64,000 bases of DNA from CAWDZK01 sp963807005 (GTDB lineage: Bacteria > Actinomycetota > Actinomycetes > JACCUZ01). A model generated the notes under the pieces. That model was not told the DNA's origin. It saw only the letters and a program-made list of their open reading frames with translations, and did not search any database. Each line of letters starts with the position of its first letter. Position 1 is the first letter of the stretch. The translations under genes were made by a program, and so were the position numbers. Positions 41,677 through 50,864 of the stretch are shown in pieces. The DNA lies in assembly GCA_963807005.1 (NCBI GenBank), contig CAWDZK010000001.1, forward strand, positions 186,001 through 250,000, written 5' to 3'.

Positions 41677-43248
41677 TCAGTGGTAGCGCCGCATCGAGCT
41701 GGTCGCCGGACCACCACTCGCCGCGGGCTCGCCGTCGCCGTCGCGGTCGCGGTCGCGCAGGTCGATGTCCCGGCCGTCCGTGCCTGCGCCCTCGCGCTCG
41801 GCGTCCTCAGCGGACAGCGGTGCTGCGATGTCCTCGAGCGACCGCTGCTCGGCGTTGACCGCGAGGAAGGCCGCCACGATCCCGGCCGCGATCATCAGTC
41901 CGGCGCCGATGTAGTAGCCGTTCACCACCTGGTCCCGGCCCTGCTCGATGAACCGGCCGAACAGGATCGGCCCGATGATGCCGCCCAGGCCCGTGCCGAC
42001 CGCGTAGAAGAAGGCGATCGCCATGGCGCGGGTCTCCATCGGGAAGATCTCCGACACGGTGAGGTACGCCGCGCTGGCCCCGGCCGAGGCGAAGAAGAAC
42101 ACGATGCACCACATCAGGGTCAGGGTGTTCGCACTCAGCGAGCCGTTGTTGAACAGCACGCCGGTGAGAACGAGGAACAGCCCGGACACGACGTACGTCA
42201 TGGTGATCATGACCCGTCGGCCCACGGTGTCGAACAGCCGGCCGAGCAGCAGCGGCCCGGCGAAGTTCCCGATCGCGAGCGGGATGAGGTACCAGGGCGC
42301 CATGGCGGTGTCGACCTTGACGATGTCGGTGAGCACCAGCGCGAAGGTGAAGAAGACCGCGTTGTAGAGGAACGCCTGACCGATGAACAGCGAGAGGCCC
42401 AGCACGAAGCGCTTCGGGTACAGCGTCCATGCGGTCTTCGCGATCTCGCCGAACCCGATGGTCTTGCGCTGCCGGACGGTCAGGTAGTCGTCACTGTCGT
42501 CGGCGTCGGGCAGCTTCTCGTCGGTGGAGTCCTCGACCTGGCCCTCGATGTCGCGGACGATCCGCTCGGCGCCCTGCTCCTTGCCGTGGATGAACAGCCA
42601 GCGCGGGCTCTCCGGGACGTTCCGGCGGACGAACAGGATCCCGATGCCGAGGATCGCGCCGAGGCCGAAGGCGATCCGCCAGCCGAGGTCCTTGGCGAAG
42701 AAGTTCTCGTTGAGCAGGAACACCGACAGCGCGGCGCCGAGTGCGGTGCCCAGCCAGAAGGAGCCGTTGATGATGAGGTCGACCCGGCCGCGCACCCGGG
42801 CCGGGATCAGCTCGTCGATCGCCGAGTTGATGGCGGCGTACTCGCCGCCTACACCGGCTCCGGTGAAGAACCGGCAGACGAAGAACCAGAGCGGGTTCAT
42901 GGAGAACGCGGTCAGCACCGTGGCCGTGAGGTACACGGCAAGGGTCACGAGGAACAGCTTCTTCCGGCCGAGCCGGTCGGTGAGGTAGCCGAAGAAGAGT
43001 GCGCCGAGGCAGGCCCCGGCGACGTAGACGCCGGCCGCGATGCCGATCTGGCTCTGGCTGATCTCCAGCCCGCTGCCCTTCTCGGTGAGGCGACCGGCGA
43101 TCGACCCGACGATGGTGACCTCGAGCCCGTCGAGGATCCACACCGTGCCGAGGCCGATCACCACCAGCCAGTGCCACCGGGACCACGGCAGCCGGTCCAT
43201 CCGGGCCGGGATGTTGGTCTTGATGGTTCCGGTCTGGACCCCGCTCAT
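41677..43248 (-). CDS. MFS sugar-porter-type transporter
   Basis: 523 residues with 12 predicted membrane helices. The MFS signature GYLTDRLGRKKLF lies between helices 2 and 3, PESPRWLF before the central loop, and RLFDTVGRR in the second half. This is the sugar porter or metabolite:proton symporter group. The central cytosolic loop and the C-terminal tail (rich in Asp, Arg and Glu) are long. GGGAG precedes the ATG. It is convergent with the ABC permease. Substrate unknown. Confidence 0.9.
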   Translation of the reverse strand: MSGVQTGTIKTNIPARMDRLPWSRWHWLVVIGLGTVWILDGLEVTIVGSIAGRLTEKGSGLEISQSQIGIAAGVYVAGACLGALFFGYLTDRLGRKKLFLVTLAVYLTATVLTAFSMNPLWFFVCRFFTGAGVGGEYAAINSAIDELIPARVRGRVDLIINGSFWLGTALGAALSVFLLNENFFAKDLGWRIAFGLGAILGIGILFVRRNVPESPRWLFIHGKEQGAERIVRDIEGQVEDSTDEKLPDADDSDDYLTVRQRKTIGFGEIAKTAWTLYPKRFVLGLSLFIGQAFLYNAVFFTFALVLTDIVKVDTAMAPWYLIPLAIGNFAGPLLLGRLFDTVGRRVMITMTYVVSGLFLVLTGVLFNNGSLSANTLTLMWCIVFFFASAGASAAYLTVSEIFPMETRAMAIAFFYAVGTGLGGIIGPILFGRFIEQGRDQVVNGYYIGAGLMIAAGIVAAFLAVNAEQRSLEDIAAPLSAEDAEREGAGTDGRDIDLRDRDRDGDGEPAASGGPATSSMRRYH

Positions 43249-43447
43249 GCGCGTCTCCCGTATGCGTGCTGCGACCCCCGACCGGGCGCAGAGTCGGTCC
43301 CGGTGTGCCCGCGACGCCGCCGGCGAAACCTCCGCGCTGCCGGACCCGGCGCCGCGCGCCGGGCCCGCCGCAGACCCAGGGGTCCGCGGCGCTAGCCTGG
43401 GCCGGCGCCCGACGACCCCGTCGTGCGGCCGAAGGAGGTCAGTCCCG

Positions 43448-44377
43448 TTGCTGCGGCGAGTGCTGCTGTCGATGTCCCGCAGCCTGCGGATCCGGCACCT
43501 GGTGGAGACCGCGCCGGGCTCCCGGTCGGTCGTCGCCCGCTATGTCCCGGGGACCACCGCCGAGGAGGCCGTCGAGGCCACCCGGGTCCTCGCGGCCAAG
43601 GGGCTGCTCGTCTCGCTCGACCACCTCGGTGAGGACACCCTCGACCTGGCCCATGCGACCGCGACCAAGGAGGCCTACCTCCGGGTCCTCGACCTGCTCG
43701 GCCGGGCCGGCCTGACCTCCGGTGCCGAGGTGTCGGTCAAGCTGTCGGCCGTCGGGCAGGCACTGCCCGGCGACGGCGAGAAGGTCGCGCTCGAGAACGC
43801 GCGGGCGATCTGCGCGGCCGCCCGCGACCAGGGCACCACGGTGACCCTCGACATGGAGGACCACACCACCACCGACTCCACCCTGGGCATCCTGCGCGAC
43901 CTGCGCGTCGACTTCCCGGAGACCGGTGCCGTGCTGCAGGCCTACCTGCACCGCACCGAGGCCGACTGCAAGGACCTCGCCCACACAGGCTCCCGGGTCC
44001 GCCTGTGCAAGGGCGCGTACAAGGAGCCGGAGTCGGTGGCGTTCCAGGGCAAGCGGGAGGTCGACCGGGCCTACGTTCGCGCACTCAAGGTCCTCATGGC
44101 CGGGGACGGCTACCCGATGCTCGCCACCCACGACCCGCGACTGGTCGCCATCGGCGAGGACCTGGCGCGGCGGCACGACCGGGCTCCGGACACCTACGAG
44201 TTCCAGATGCTGTTCGGCGTCCGGCCGCACGAGCAGGAGCGGATCGCCGGGACCGGCCAGCGGATGCGGGTCTACATCCCCTACGGCGACGAGTGGTACG
44301 GCTACCTCGTCCGAAGGATGGCCGAGAAGCCCGCGAACCTGGCGCTGTTCCTACGCTCGGTAGTGAGCAAGGGGTAG
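43448..44377 (+). CDS. Proline dehydrogenase, monofunctional
   Basis: 309 residues. A flavin enzyme that oxidises proline to pyrroline-5-carboxylate and feeds electrons to the respiratory chain. Family marks are LDMEDHTTTDSTL, the substrate-binding RLCKGAYKEP and the C-terminal FQMLFGVRP. The start is TTG at 43448, nine bases after GGAGG; a GTG further in lacks this spacing. TAGCCT in the upstream region could be the -10. proC follows 24 bases later. Confidence 0.93.
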   Translation: MLRRVLLSMSRSLRIRHLVETAPGSRSVVARYVPGTTAEEAVEATRVLAAKGLLVSLDHLGEDTLDLAHATATKEAYLRVLDLLGRAGLTSGAEVSVKLSAVGQALPGDGEKVALENARAICAAARDQGTTVTLDMEDHTTTDSTLGILRDLRVDFPETGAVLQAYLHRTEADCKDLAHTGSRVRLCKGAYKEPESVAFQGKREVDRAYVRALKVLMAGDGYPMLATHDPRLVAIGEDLARRHDRAPDTYEFQMLFGVRPHEQERIAGTGQRMRVYIPYGDEWYGYLVRRMAEKPANLALFLRSVVSKG

Positions 44378-44401
44378 GCCGACACACAGAGGGGCGGACC
44401 G

Positions 44402-45229
44402 ATGACGGCACCGGCTGGGCAACGGGTCGCAGTCCTCGGCGCGGGGAAGATGGGGGAGGCCCTGCTGTCCGGCATGCTGCGCGGCGGTACGCCGGCCAGC
44501 GACGTGCTGGTCACCGCGCGGCGGCCGGAGCGGGCCGCGGCGCTGCGCGAACGGCACGGCGTCGAGGTGGTCGCGTCGGCCGAGGCGGCGGCTCGCGCGG
44601 ACACCCTGATCCTCACGGTCAAGCCGCAGGACATGGCCGCGCTGCTGGCCGAGGTGGCGCCCCACACGCCGCCGGACCGGCTGGTGGTGTCGGTCGCGGC
44701 CGGCATCACCACGGCCTTCCTCGAGGCCCGGCTCGCCCCGGGGACGCCGGTCGTCCGGGTCATGTCGAACACGCCGGTACTGGTCGACGAGGCGATGAGC
44801 GCGATCTCGGCGGGCGCGCACGCGGGGGAGGAGCACCTGGTGCGCACCGAGGCGATCTTCACCCCGGTGGGCCGGACCATCCGGGTGCCGGAGTCGCAGC
44901 AGGACGCGGTCACCGCGCTCTCGGGCAGCGGCCCGGCGTACTTCTTCTACCTGGTCGAGGCGATGACCGACGCCGGCATCCTGCTCGGCCTCCCGCGACA
45001 GGTGGCGCACGACCTCATCGTGCAGACCGCGATCGGCTCCGCGGTGATGCTGCGCGACTCGGGGCAGCACCCGGTGACCCTGCGCGAGGCGGTGACATCC
45101 CCGGCGGGCACGACCATCAACGCGATCCGCGAGCTGGAGAACCACGGCGTCCGGGCTGCCATGCTCTCGGCGCTGGAGGCCGCCAGGGACCGCGGCCGCG
45201 AGCTCGCCAGCGGAGGGGACGGGACATGA
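44402..45229 (+). CDS. proC: Pyrroline-5-carboxylate reductase
   Basis: 275 residues. It reduces P5C to proline with NADPH. The dinucleotide loop AVLGAGKMGEALLSG is at the N-terminus, with the family signature ALSGSGPAYFFYLVEAM in the C-terminal helical domain. It is the biosynthetic opposite of the preceding proline dehydrogenase. It overlaps the HAD gene by ATGA. The Rv0496-Rv0500 neighbourhood of mycobacteria also ends in proC. Confidence 0.95.
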   Translation: MTAPAGQRVAVLGAGKMGEALLSGMLRGGTPASDVLVTARRPERAAALRERHGVEVVASAEAAARADTLILTVKPQDMAALLAEVAPHTPPDRLVVSVAAGITTAFLEARLAPGTPVVRVMSNTPVLVDEAMSAISAGAHAGEEHLVRTEAIFTPVGRTIRVPESQQDAVTALSGSGPAYFFYLVEAMTDAGILLGLPRQVAHDLIVQTAIGSAVMLRDSGQHPVTLREAVTSPAGTTINAIRELENHGVRAAMLSALEAARDRGRELASGGDGT

Positions 45230-45924
45230 GCGAGCAGCTCGGGGTCGAGGTCGTGCAGCCCGCACTGCTCTTCGACCTGGACGGCACCCTGGTCGACTCG
45301 GTGTACCAGCACGTCATCGCCTGGCAGGAGGCGCTGGCAGAGTGCGGCATCGAGCTGTCGGTGTGGCGCATCCACCGTCGGATCGGCATGAGCGGCGGGC
45401 TGTTCCTCGACGCGCTGCGGCGGGAGACCGGCTTCCCCCTCGACGACGAGCTCGCCGAGCGGCTGAAGACGCTGCACGCCGCGGCGTACCTCCGGCGCAA
45501 GGACTCGGTGATCCCGCTGCCGGGCGCCCGCGAGCTGGTCGCCCACCTGCACGAGCGCTCGGTGCCCTTCGCCATCGCCACCAGCGGCGCGCAGCAGACC
45601 GCCGGGTCGGCGCTGGCGATGCTCGGGCTGCCGGACGACGTGCCGGTGGTGACCCGGGACCTGGTCGAGCTGGCCAAGCCGGACCCGCACCTGTTCCTGG
45701 CCGCGGCCAAGCTGCTGGGCATCGACCCGCGGCACTGCTTCGTCGTCGGCGACAGCGTGTGGGACCTGCTCGCGGCGCAGCGAGCCGGCTCGCTCGGCAT
45801 CGGCCTGCTCTCCGGCGGCTACGGCCGGGAGGAGCTCGAGCGCTCCGGCGCGTACCGGGTCTACGCCGACCCAGCCGAGATGCTCAGCCGGCTCGAAGAG
45901 GTCGGCGTGCGCCCCCTCCGCTGA
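45226..45924 (+). CDS. HAD superfamily hydrolase (phosphoglycolate phosphatase-like)
   Basis: 232 residues. Motif I LFDLDGTLVDS, motif II IATSG, the Lys in LAKPDP and motif III VVGDSVWD are all present, with a helical C1 cap. It probably removes phosphate from a small metabolite such as a sugar or glycolate phosphate. It is translationally coupled to proC, but no pathway link is evident. Confidence 0.9.
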   Translation: MSEQLGVEVVQPALLFDLDGTLVDSVYQHVIAWQEALAECGIELSVWRIHRRIGMSGGLFLDALRRETGFPLDDELAERLKTLHAAAYLRRKDSVIPLPGARELVAHLHERSVPFAIATSGAQQTAGSALAMLGLPDDVPVVTRDLVELAKPDPHLFLAAAKLLGIDPRHCFVVGDSVWDLLAAQRAGSLGIGLLSGGYGREELERSGAYRVYADPAEMLSRLEEVGVRPLR

Positions 45925-45948
45925 CCCCGTCCGTCGTACAGTGCCGCC

Positions 45949-46566
45949 GTGCCATCCGCCCCGCCGTACGCGGCCGACGAGCTGACCGTGGTGCCCGCGA
46001 ACACGGCGTCCTGGGACGACCTTCAGACCGTGCTCGGCACGGCCTATCCCTCCGGCTGCCAGTGCCAGCGCTTCAAGATCAGCGACATGGAGTGGCGCTC
46101 GGCGCTCGTCGAGGACCTCGCCGAGCGGTTCCGCGAGCAGACCGCCTGCGGCCGCCCGCGGGCCCGGTCCACCAGCGGGCTGGTGGCCTACGCCGATGCC
46201 GAGCCGGTCGGCTGGTGCGCCGTCGAGCCGCGCACGGCGTACCCGCGGCTGCTGGGGACGATCCTGACCTGGCGGGGCCGGGACGAGGACAAGGCCGACA
46301 AGAGCGTCTGGGCGCTGACCTGCTTCCTCACCCGCCGCGGCTACCGCGGTCGCGGCGTCGCCCACGCGCTCGCTCGGGCCGCGGTCGACCACGCCCGCGA
46401 CCGCGGTGCCCGCGCGCTCGAGGGGTACCCGCTGATCAGCCGGTCCGGCCTCCGGGTCACCACCGACGAGGTCAGGGTGGGCGTGCCCAGCCTGTTCGCG
46501 GCCGCCGGGCTCACCGAGGTCTCGCGGCCGTCGCCCCGTCGGGCCGTCATGCGCATCGACTTCTGA
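45949..46566 (+). CDS. GNAT family N-acetyltransferase
   Basis: 205 residues from GTG 45949, with TACAGT (45937-45942) six bases upstream, a leaderless pattern. The acetyl-CoA loop is RRGYRGRGVAHAL. CQCQRFKI near residue 37 recurs in actinobacterial proteins of this subgroup. Substrate unknown. It is convergent with the aldo/keto reductase. Confidence 0.85.
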   Translation: MPSAPPYAADELTVVPANTASWDDLQTVLGTAYPSGCQCQRFKISDMEWRSALVEDLAERFREQTACGRPRARSTSGLVAYADAEPVGWCAVEPRTAYPRLLGTILTWRGRDEDKADKSVWALTCFLTRRGYRGRGVAHALARAAVDHARDRGARALEGYPLISRSGLRVTTDEVRVGVPSLFAAAGLTEVSRPSPRRAVMRIDF

Positions 46567-46621
46567 TGCACCGGTCTCAGCGGCACCGTCGCCCGCTGCA
46601 CGCCGCCGCAAGCATCCCCGG

Positions 46622-47509
46622 TCAGATGGGCATGTCGATGAACGGCGAGGAGTAGACCGGCTCCGCGCCCAGCGCCGCGGCGCCCTCGTCCGGGTCCATC
46701 CGATGCCGCTCCGCCTCGACGACCATCCCCAGCAGCCGCACGTCGCCGGGCGTCGCGATGCCGGTGACGCCCGGCAGCGAGAGTGCCCACGAGACGGCCG
46801 CGGTGATGGTGTCCTGGTCCTCCCACGGCTGGTACCAGGTCGCGAACCGGTGCCCCTCGGCCGTCGAGTGCTCGCCGGGCGGGGCCGGCCAGTTCTGCCG
46901 GGCCACCGTCTTGATGAGCATCAGGGCCGCGTCCTGCCGGGCCACCTCGTCGGCGAGCTCCTCGTACGCCGCGCGGAACGCGGCGTCGCGGTGCAGCACG
47001 ACGTTCATCGGCGTCAGCACGGTGGCGAACGGGTGCCGGCGCAACGCCTCCAGGTGGGTCGAGGGAGCCTGGTCGCCGTGCCCGGTGATGCCCACGGCAC
47101 CCACCAGCCCCTCGTCCACGGCTCGCAGGGCCGCCTCGAGCGCACCGCCCTTGCCGGTCACCAGGTCGAGCTCGCGGAGGTCACCGACGGCGTGCAGCTG
47201 CAGGAGGTCGACGGTGTCGGTCTGCAGCCGCTCCAGCGAGCGGTTGATCGATGCCCAGGCACCGTCCGCGTCGCGGTCGCCGGTCTTGGTGGCGAGGAAG
47301 ACCTGGTCACGGATCCGCGGCATCCACGGGCCGAGCCGCAGCTCGGCCTCGCCGTAGCTCGCGGCCACGTCCAGGTGGTTGATGCCGGCGTCCAGCGCCT
47401 CCTGCACCGATGCGTCGGCGACGTCCTGGGTGACCGCGCCGAGCGCGGCCGCGCCGTAGATGAGGACCGAGCTCTCGTGACCGAGGCGGCCCAGGCGGCG
47501 GCGTTCCAT
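46622..47509 (-). CDS. Aldo/keto reductase
   Basis: 295 residues, TIM barrel. The catalytic tetrad is intact: Asp and Tyr in LDVAASYGEAE, Lys in LATKTGD and His in LLQLHAVGD. The C-terminal part is shorter than in the classical family and belongs to the bacterial AKR group of unknown substrates. One base separates it from the upstream MFS gene on the same strand, so they share a transcript. Confidence 0.9.
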   Translation of the reverse strand: MERRRLGRLGHESSVLIYGAAALGAVTQDVADASVQEALDAGINHLDVAASYGEAELRLGPWMPRIRDQVFLATKTGDRDADGAWASINRSLERLQTDTVDLLQLHAVGDLRELDLVTGKGGALEAALRAVDEGLVGAVGITGHGDQAPSTHLEALRRHPFATVLTPMNVVLHRDAAFRAAYEELADEVARQDAALMLIKTVARQNWPAPPGEHSTAEGHRFATWYQPWEDQDTITAAVSWALSLPGVTGIATPGDVRLLGMVVEAERHRMDPDEGAAALGAEPVYSSPFIDMPI

Positions 47510-47510
47510 G

Positions 47511-48854
47511 TCAGCGTCCTTCCGAGCGACGAAGTCGTGCGGCGGACCGCACCGTGACGACCAGCATGCCCGTCAGCCCGGCTGCGGCGATCCCCAGCCC
47601 CACCTGCCCGTCCAGGGGCAGGGCCACACCGATGCCGCCGCCGACGACCCAGGAGAGCTGCAGCAGCGTCTCGGACCGGGCGAAGGCCGACGTGCGCACC
47701 GCCTCGGCCACGTCCCGCTGGACGATGGCGTCCAGGGAGAGCTTGCCCAGCGACTGCGCCAGCCCCGCTGCCAGCGCCACGGCCAGCACGGTGACCAGAC
47801 CGTAGGACAGCGCTCCGGCCAGGGCGGCCGCCGACACCACCGTCAGCACGATCACGATCACTGTGGTGGGCGCCTTGGTCCGCAGGCGGGACCCGATCAC
47901 CGTGCCGGTCGTGCTGCCGACCGCTGCCCCGGCGACCACGAGCCCGAGCGCGGTCGTGGCGCCGAGGCCGCCGATCGGGTGCTCCCGCAGCAGGAAGGCG
48001 AGGAACATCGTGAGGAACCCGGAGAAGGCGCGCAGGGCTCCGTTCGCGCGCAGCGCGATCACCACCGAGGCGCCGACGGTCGCCCGTCGCGGGATCGGCC
48101 CGGTCTCGTCGAGGGACAGGGTGGTGCGGGTCTCACCCACGGTGGAGTCCACCTGCGCGGGCAGCCGCAGGGCGACGACCACGGCGACGCCGAACAGGAC
48201 GAAGGTGGCGCGCAGCGACCAGTCCGGCCCGATCATCGACAGCAGCCCGGCCAGGCCCGCACCCAGGAGCCCGGCGATGATGCCGGCCAGCGAGATCCGG
48301 GAGTTCGCGGCGACGAGGGTGCCGCCCTTGGGCAGCAGCCGAGGCACCGTCGCGGACCGGCTGACGCCGTACGCCTTGGACGCGGCCAGGCAGGCGAAGG
48401 CGGCCGGGTACAGCGAGAACTCGTTGCTCACGACCGCCCCGGCCAGCACCCAGGTGGCGAAGCAGCGGACCAGCATCGTGGTGGCGATGGCGTAGCGGCG
48501 GCCGTGCCGGAACCGGTCCAGCAGCGGGCCGATGACAGGGGCCAGCACGGCGAACGGCGCCATCGTCACCAGCAGGTACACGGCCACCCGGCCGCGTGCC
48601 TCGCCGGTCGGCACCGAGAAGAACAGTGTGTTGGCCAGGGCGATCGCGATCATCGCGTCGCCGGCGGTGTTGAAGCAGTGCAGCTCGATCAGCCGGCCGA
48701 GGCCGGACTCGCCGGCCCCCTTCGCGTGCGTCCTGCGACGGACCCAGCGGGCGGTGCGTACCGCCCCGGCCCTGGTCAGCCGGGCGGCGCCGCGGCCGCC
48801 GCGGGCGGCGCCACGAGACGCCTGCGTGAACCGCTCCCGCCGGGTCTCGACCAC
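47511..48854 (-). CDS. MFS transporter
   Basis: 447 residues with an unusually basic 50-residue N-terminus, followed by about 12 membrane helices starting near LHCFNTAGDAMIAIALANTL. It resembles the actinobacterial drug-type MFS group. The GTG at 48854 has CAGGAT six bases upstream, compatible with a leaderless start. A hairpin repeat lies 85 bases upstream. Substrate unknown. Confidence 0.82.
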   Translation of the reverse strand: MVETRRERFTQASRGAARGGRGAARLTRAGAVRTARWVRRRTHAKGAGESGLGRLIELHCFNTAGDAMIAIALANTLFFSVPTGEARGRVAVYLLVTMAPFAVLAPVIGPLLDRFRHGRRYAIATTMLVRCFATWVLAGAVVSNEFSLYPAAFACLAASKAYGVSRSATVPRLLPKGGTLVAANSRISLAGIIAGLLGAGLAGLLSMIGPDWSLRATFVLFGVAVVVALRLPAQVDSTVGETRTTLSLDETGPIPRRATVGASVVIALRANGALRAFSGFLTMFLAFLLREHPIGGLGATTALGLVVAGAAVGSTTGTVIGSRLRTKAPTTVIVIVLTVVSAAALAGALSYGLVTVLAVALAAGLAQSLGKLSLDAIVQRDVAEAVRTSAFARSETLLQLSWVVGGGIGVALPLDGQVGLGIAAAGLTGMLVVTVRSAARLRRSEGR

Positions 48855-48938
48855 GCCCCCATCCTGCCGCTCCCAGCCCGTCGCCGCCCGCACCGGGCGG
48901 GACGCGCCGGACCTGCCTGCCGCCCCCGCCCTCCACCG

Positions 48939-49010
48939 CTCGTTTGCGACCTTGCTTCCCGACACGCCGGTGCTTCGCACGGCGTGTCGGGGGGTCAGGT
49001 CGCAAACGAG
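48939..49010. repeat. Nested-hairpin dispersed repeat, copy 2
   Basis: The outer arms CTCGTTTGCGACCT (48939-48952) and AGGTCGCAAACGAG (48997-49010) are exact complements. The inner arms CCCGACACGCCG (48958-48969) and CGGCGTGTCGGG (48980-48991) are too. The arms match copy 1 at 28370-28438 almost base for base, as does TTCCT on the right flank, while the loop and the joining bases differ. It lies between two divergent genes. Confidence 0.85.
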
Positions 49011-49069
49011 CTTCCTTGGGCGGGCGGGGGGTTCGCCACCCACGGGCCGGGATGGGAGGATCGGTTCCC

Positions 49070-49894
49070 GTGACCCCCACCAGCACGAAGCGCCCTGCCC
49101 CCGACGCGGTCCTGTCCGGCGCCGTCGAGGAGGCCCGGGCGGTGGCGGTCCAGATCGCGGCCCGCCCGGAGCACGTCGGCGACCACCTCGGCGTCGAGCT
49201 GGACGACGAGCGGCTGGCCACTCACCGGTTCGCCTGCGCCGACCCCGCCTACCGCGGCTGGCACTGGGCCGTCACGGTGGCCCGGGTCCCGCGGGGCCGG
49301 ACCGTCAGCGTGTGCGAGGCCGTGCTGCTCCCCGGCGACGACGCGCTGCTCTCCCGCGAGTGGCTGCCGTGGTCGGAGCGGCTCTCTCCGGGCGACCTGG
49401 GCGTCGGCGACCTGCTGGCGAGCAGCCCGGACGACGAACGGCTGGAACCGGGATACCTCGCGACCGGTCAGGGCTACCGCACCTCCACGGACCCCGACGA
49501 CGATGTCGCCGACGACGACGCGGACCGGGTCGCCGTGTGGGAGCTGGGACTGGGCCGGGTCCGGGTGCTGTCGCCGATCGGCCGCGACGACGCCGTCGAC
49601 CGCTGGTACTCCGGCGAGAACGGACCGACCGCCGCGATCGCCGAGGCCGCGCCGGCGCACTGCTCGACGTGCGGGTTCGTGGTTCCGCTCGGTGGCTCCC
49701 TGCGCCGGGTCTTCGGGGTCTGTGCCAACGCGATGTCACCCAGCGACGGCCGGGTGGTGTCCTACGACCACGGTTGCGGCGCGCACTCCGAGGTGGCCGA
49801 GCTGCCGCCGCCGGTCGAGGTCGCCGCACCGCCGACCGACGACGATCCCTACGAGCTCGTCGATCTGCACCCGGTCGAGCCCGGGTCCGACTGA
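49070..49894 (+). CDS. DUF3027 family protein
   Basis: 274 residues. It belongs to an actinobacteria-specific family of unknown function, with WHWAVTVARVPRGRTVSVCE as the recognisable core. A CSTCGF pair and later Cys residues (VCANAMS, HGCGAHSE) could bind zinc. The C-terminal tail is acidic. The GTG at 49070 has GGGAGGA at usable spacing. It is four bases from the convergent secreted-protein gene. Confidence 0.82.
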   Translation: MTPTSTKRPAPDAVLSGAVEEARAVAVQIAARPEHVGDHLGVELDDERLATHRFACADPAYRGWHWAVTVARVPRGRTVSVCEAVLLPGDDALLSREWLPWSERLSPGDLGVGDLLASSPDDERLEPGYLATGQGYRTSTDPDDDVADDDADRVAVWELGLGRVRVLSPIGRDDAVDRWYSGENGPTAAIAEAAPAHCSTCGFVVPLGGSLRRVFGVCANAMSPSDGRVVSYDHGCGAHSEVAELPPPVEVAAPPTDDDPYELVDLHPVEPGSD

Positions 49895-49898
49895 CCGG

Positions 49899-50723
49899 TC
49901 AGCCGCCGCAGCCGGCCACGACCGCCGGGACAGCGGCCGCGGCCGTCGTCCGCGCCGCGGCGTACGACGGGGTGGGCGAGCGCATCGCCCGGCGCAGCGC
50001 TACGGCGTACCGGGCCTGGCGGGCGCGGCCCAGCAGTGCCGGGTTGCCGAACGACAGCACCACCCGGCCGCGCCGGACCACCTGGTCGTCCGCGCCGCCT
50101 GCGTAGTCCTGGGCCGCCCGGACCGTGCCGAACACCACGACGTCCACCTGCTTGGTCGCGGCCATGTCGACCGCACCCGGGATCGTGCTCGCGAGACCGG
50201 GCCGGGTCTCGCCCTCGTCGGCGTGCGCGTCCCGCATCGGCAGCCCGCGCCGCTGGAGTGCCTGCACCATCCGGTCGAGGTCGGTCCGGGCCGACACGTG
50301 CTGCGCCCGGTACCGGCGGACGGCGGCGACGTACCGCTTCTGCCGGGCCGGGCCGACGCGCGCCGGGCTCCCGAAGGACACCACGGTGCGCCCGACCCGG
50401 ACCGCCCGGTCGTCGCCGCAGCCGGTGAAGTCAGCGGCTGCCTGGGCGGTTCCGAAGAGAAGCAGGGAGGCGTCCTTGCTGATGACCGCGCGCACGCAGC
50501 CGCCGTCCGCGAGGTGGCTGCACAGGCCGTCGTCGACGGCGGCGTCCGGCGCCTCCGAGCGCCGGTGGGTCAGTGGGACCCCCTCATGGGCCATCCCGCG
50601 GACCAGCGACATGGCGGTGGGCCCGGAGGCGGCGCCCGCCGGTCCGGCAACCCCGGTGACGGGGACGAGCGCGGCGGCGAGTGCCAGCGAGAGCGCGAAG
50701 GCGCGACGTCGGGTGGTGGACAC
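49899..50723 (-). CDS. Secreted protein made of two related repeats
   Basis: 274 residues from GTG 50723, with CAGGAG upstream. The signal peptide covers about residues 1-33 (cut near GAA-SG). Two repeats of about 95 residues follow (about 41-136 and 150-245). The matching cores are LLLFGTAQAAADFTG and VVVFGTVRAAQDYAG, then GRTVVSFGSPA and GRVVLSFGNPA, each ending in a basic RYxxAxRR helix. No known domain is recognised. It acts outside the membrane; function unknown. Confidence 0.78.
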   Translation of the reverse strand: MSTTRRRAFALSLALAAALVPVTGVAGPAGAASGPTAMSLVRGMAHEGVPLTHRRSEAPDAAVDDGLCSHLADGGCVRAVISKDASLLLFGTAQAAADFTGCGDDRAVRVGRTVVSFGSPARVGPARQKRYVAAVRRYRAQHVSARTDLDRMVQALQRRGLPMRDAHADEGETRPGLASTIPGAVDMAATKQVDVVVFGTVRAAQDYAGGADDQVVRRGRVVLSFGNPALLGRARQARYAVALRRAMRSPTPSYAAARTTAAAAVPAVVAGCGG

Positions 50724-50864
50724 GGTGGAAGCTCCTGACTGGGTGCGACGCGGCCCTTCCGCGCGGTGCTGACACGACTGACGCGCGACGGTGCCGACGG
50801 GTTGCACCGCACCGGCAGGATTCTCGGCGATCTGCCCTGCAACCCGCACGGGTACCGTCGCCGG

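Noticed and set aside
41614..43395. Long + strand ORF (593 codons) across the MFS transporter
   Set aside because: It is antisense to a clear 12-helix MFS protein, and its composition (Asp/Glu/Arg/Gly-rich, no domain) is typical of shadow frames in GC-rich DNA.
47508..49073. Long + strand ORF over the second MFS gene
   Set aside because: It is a shadow of the minus-strand transporter and also crosses the hairpin repeat; no domain is visible.
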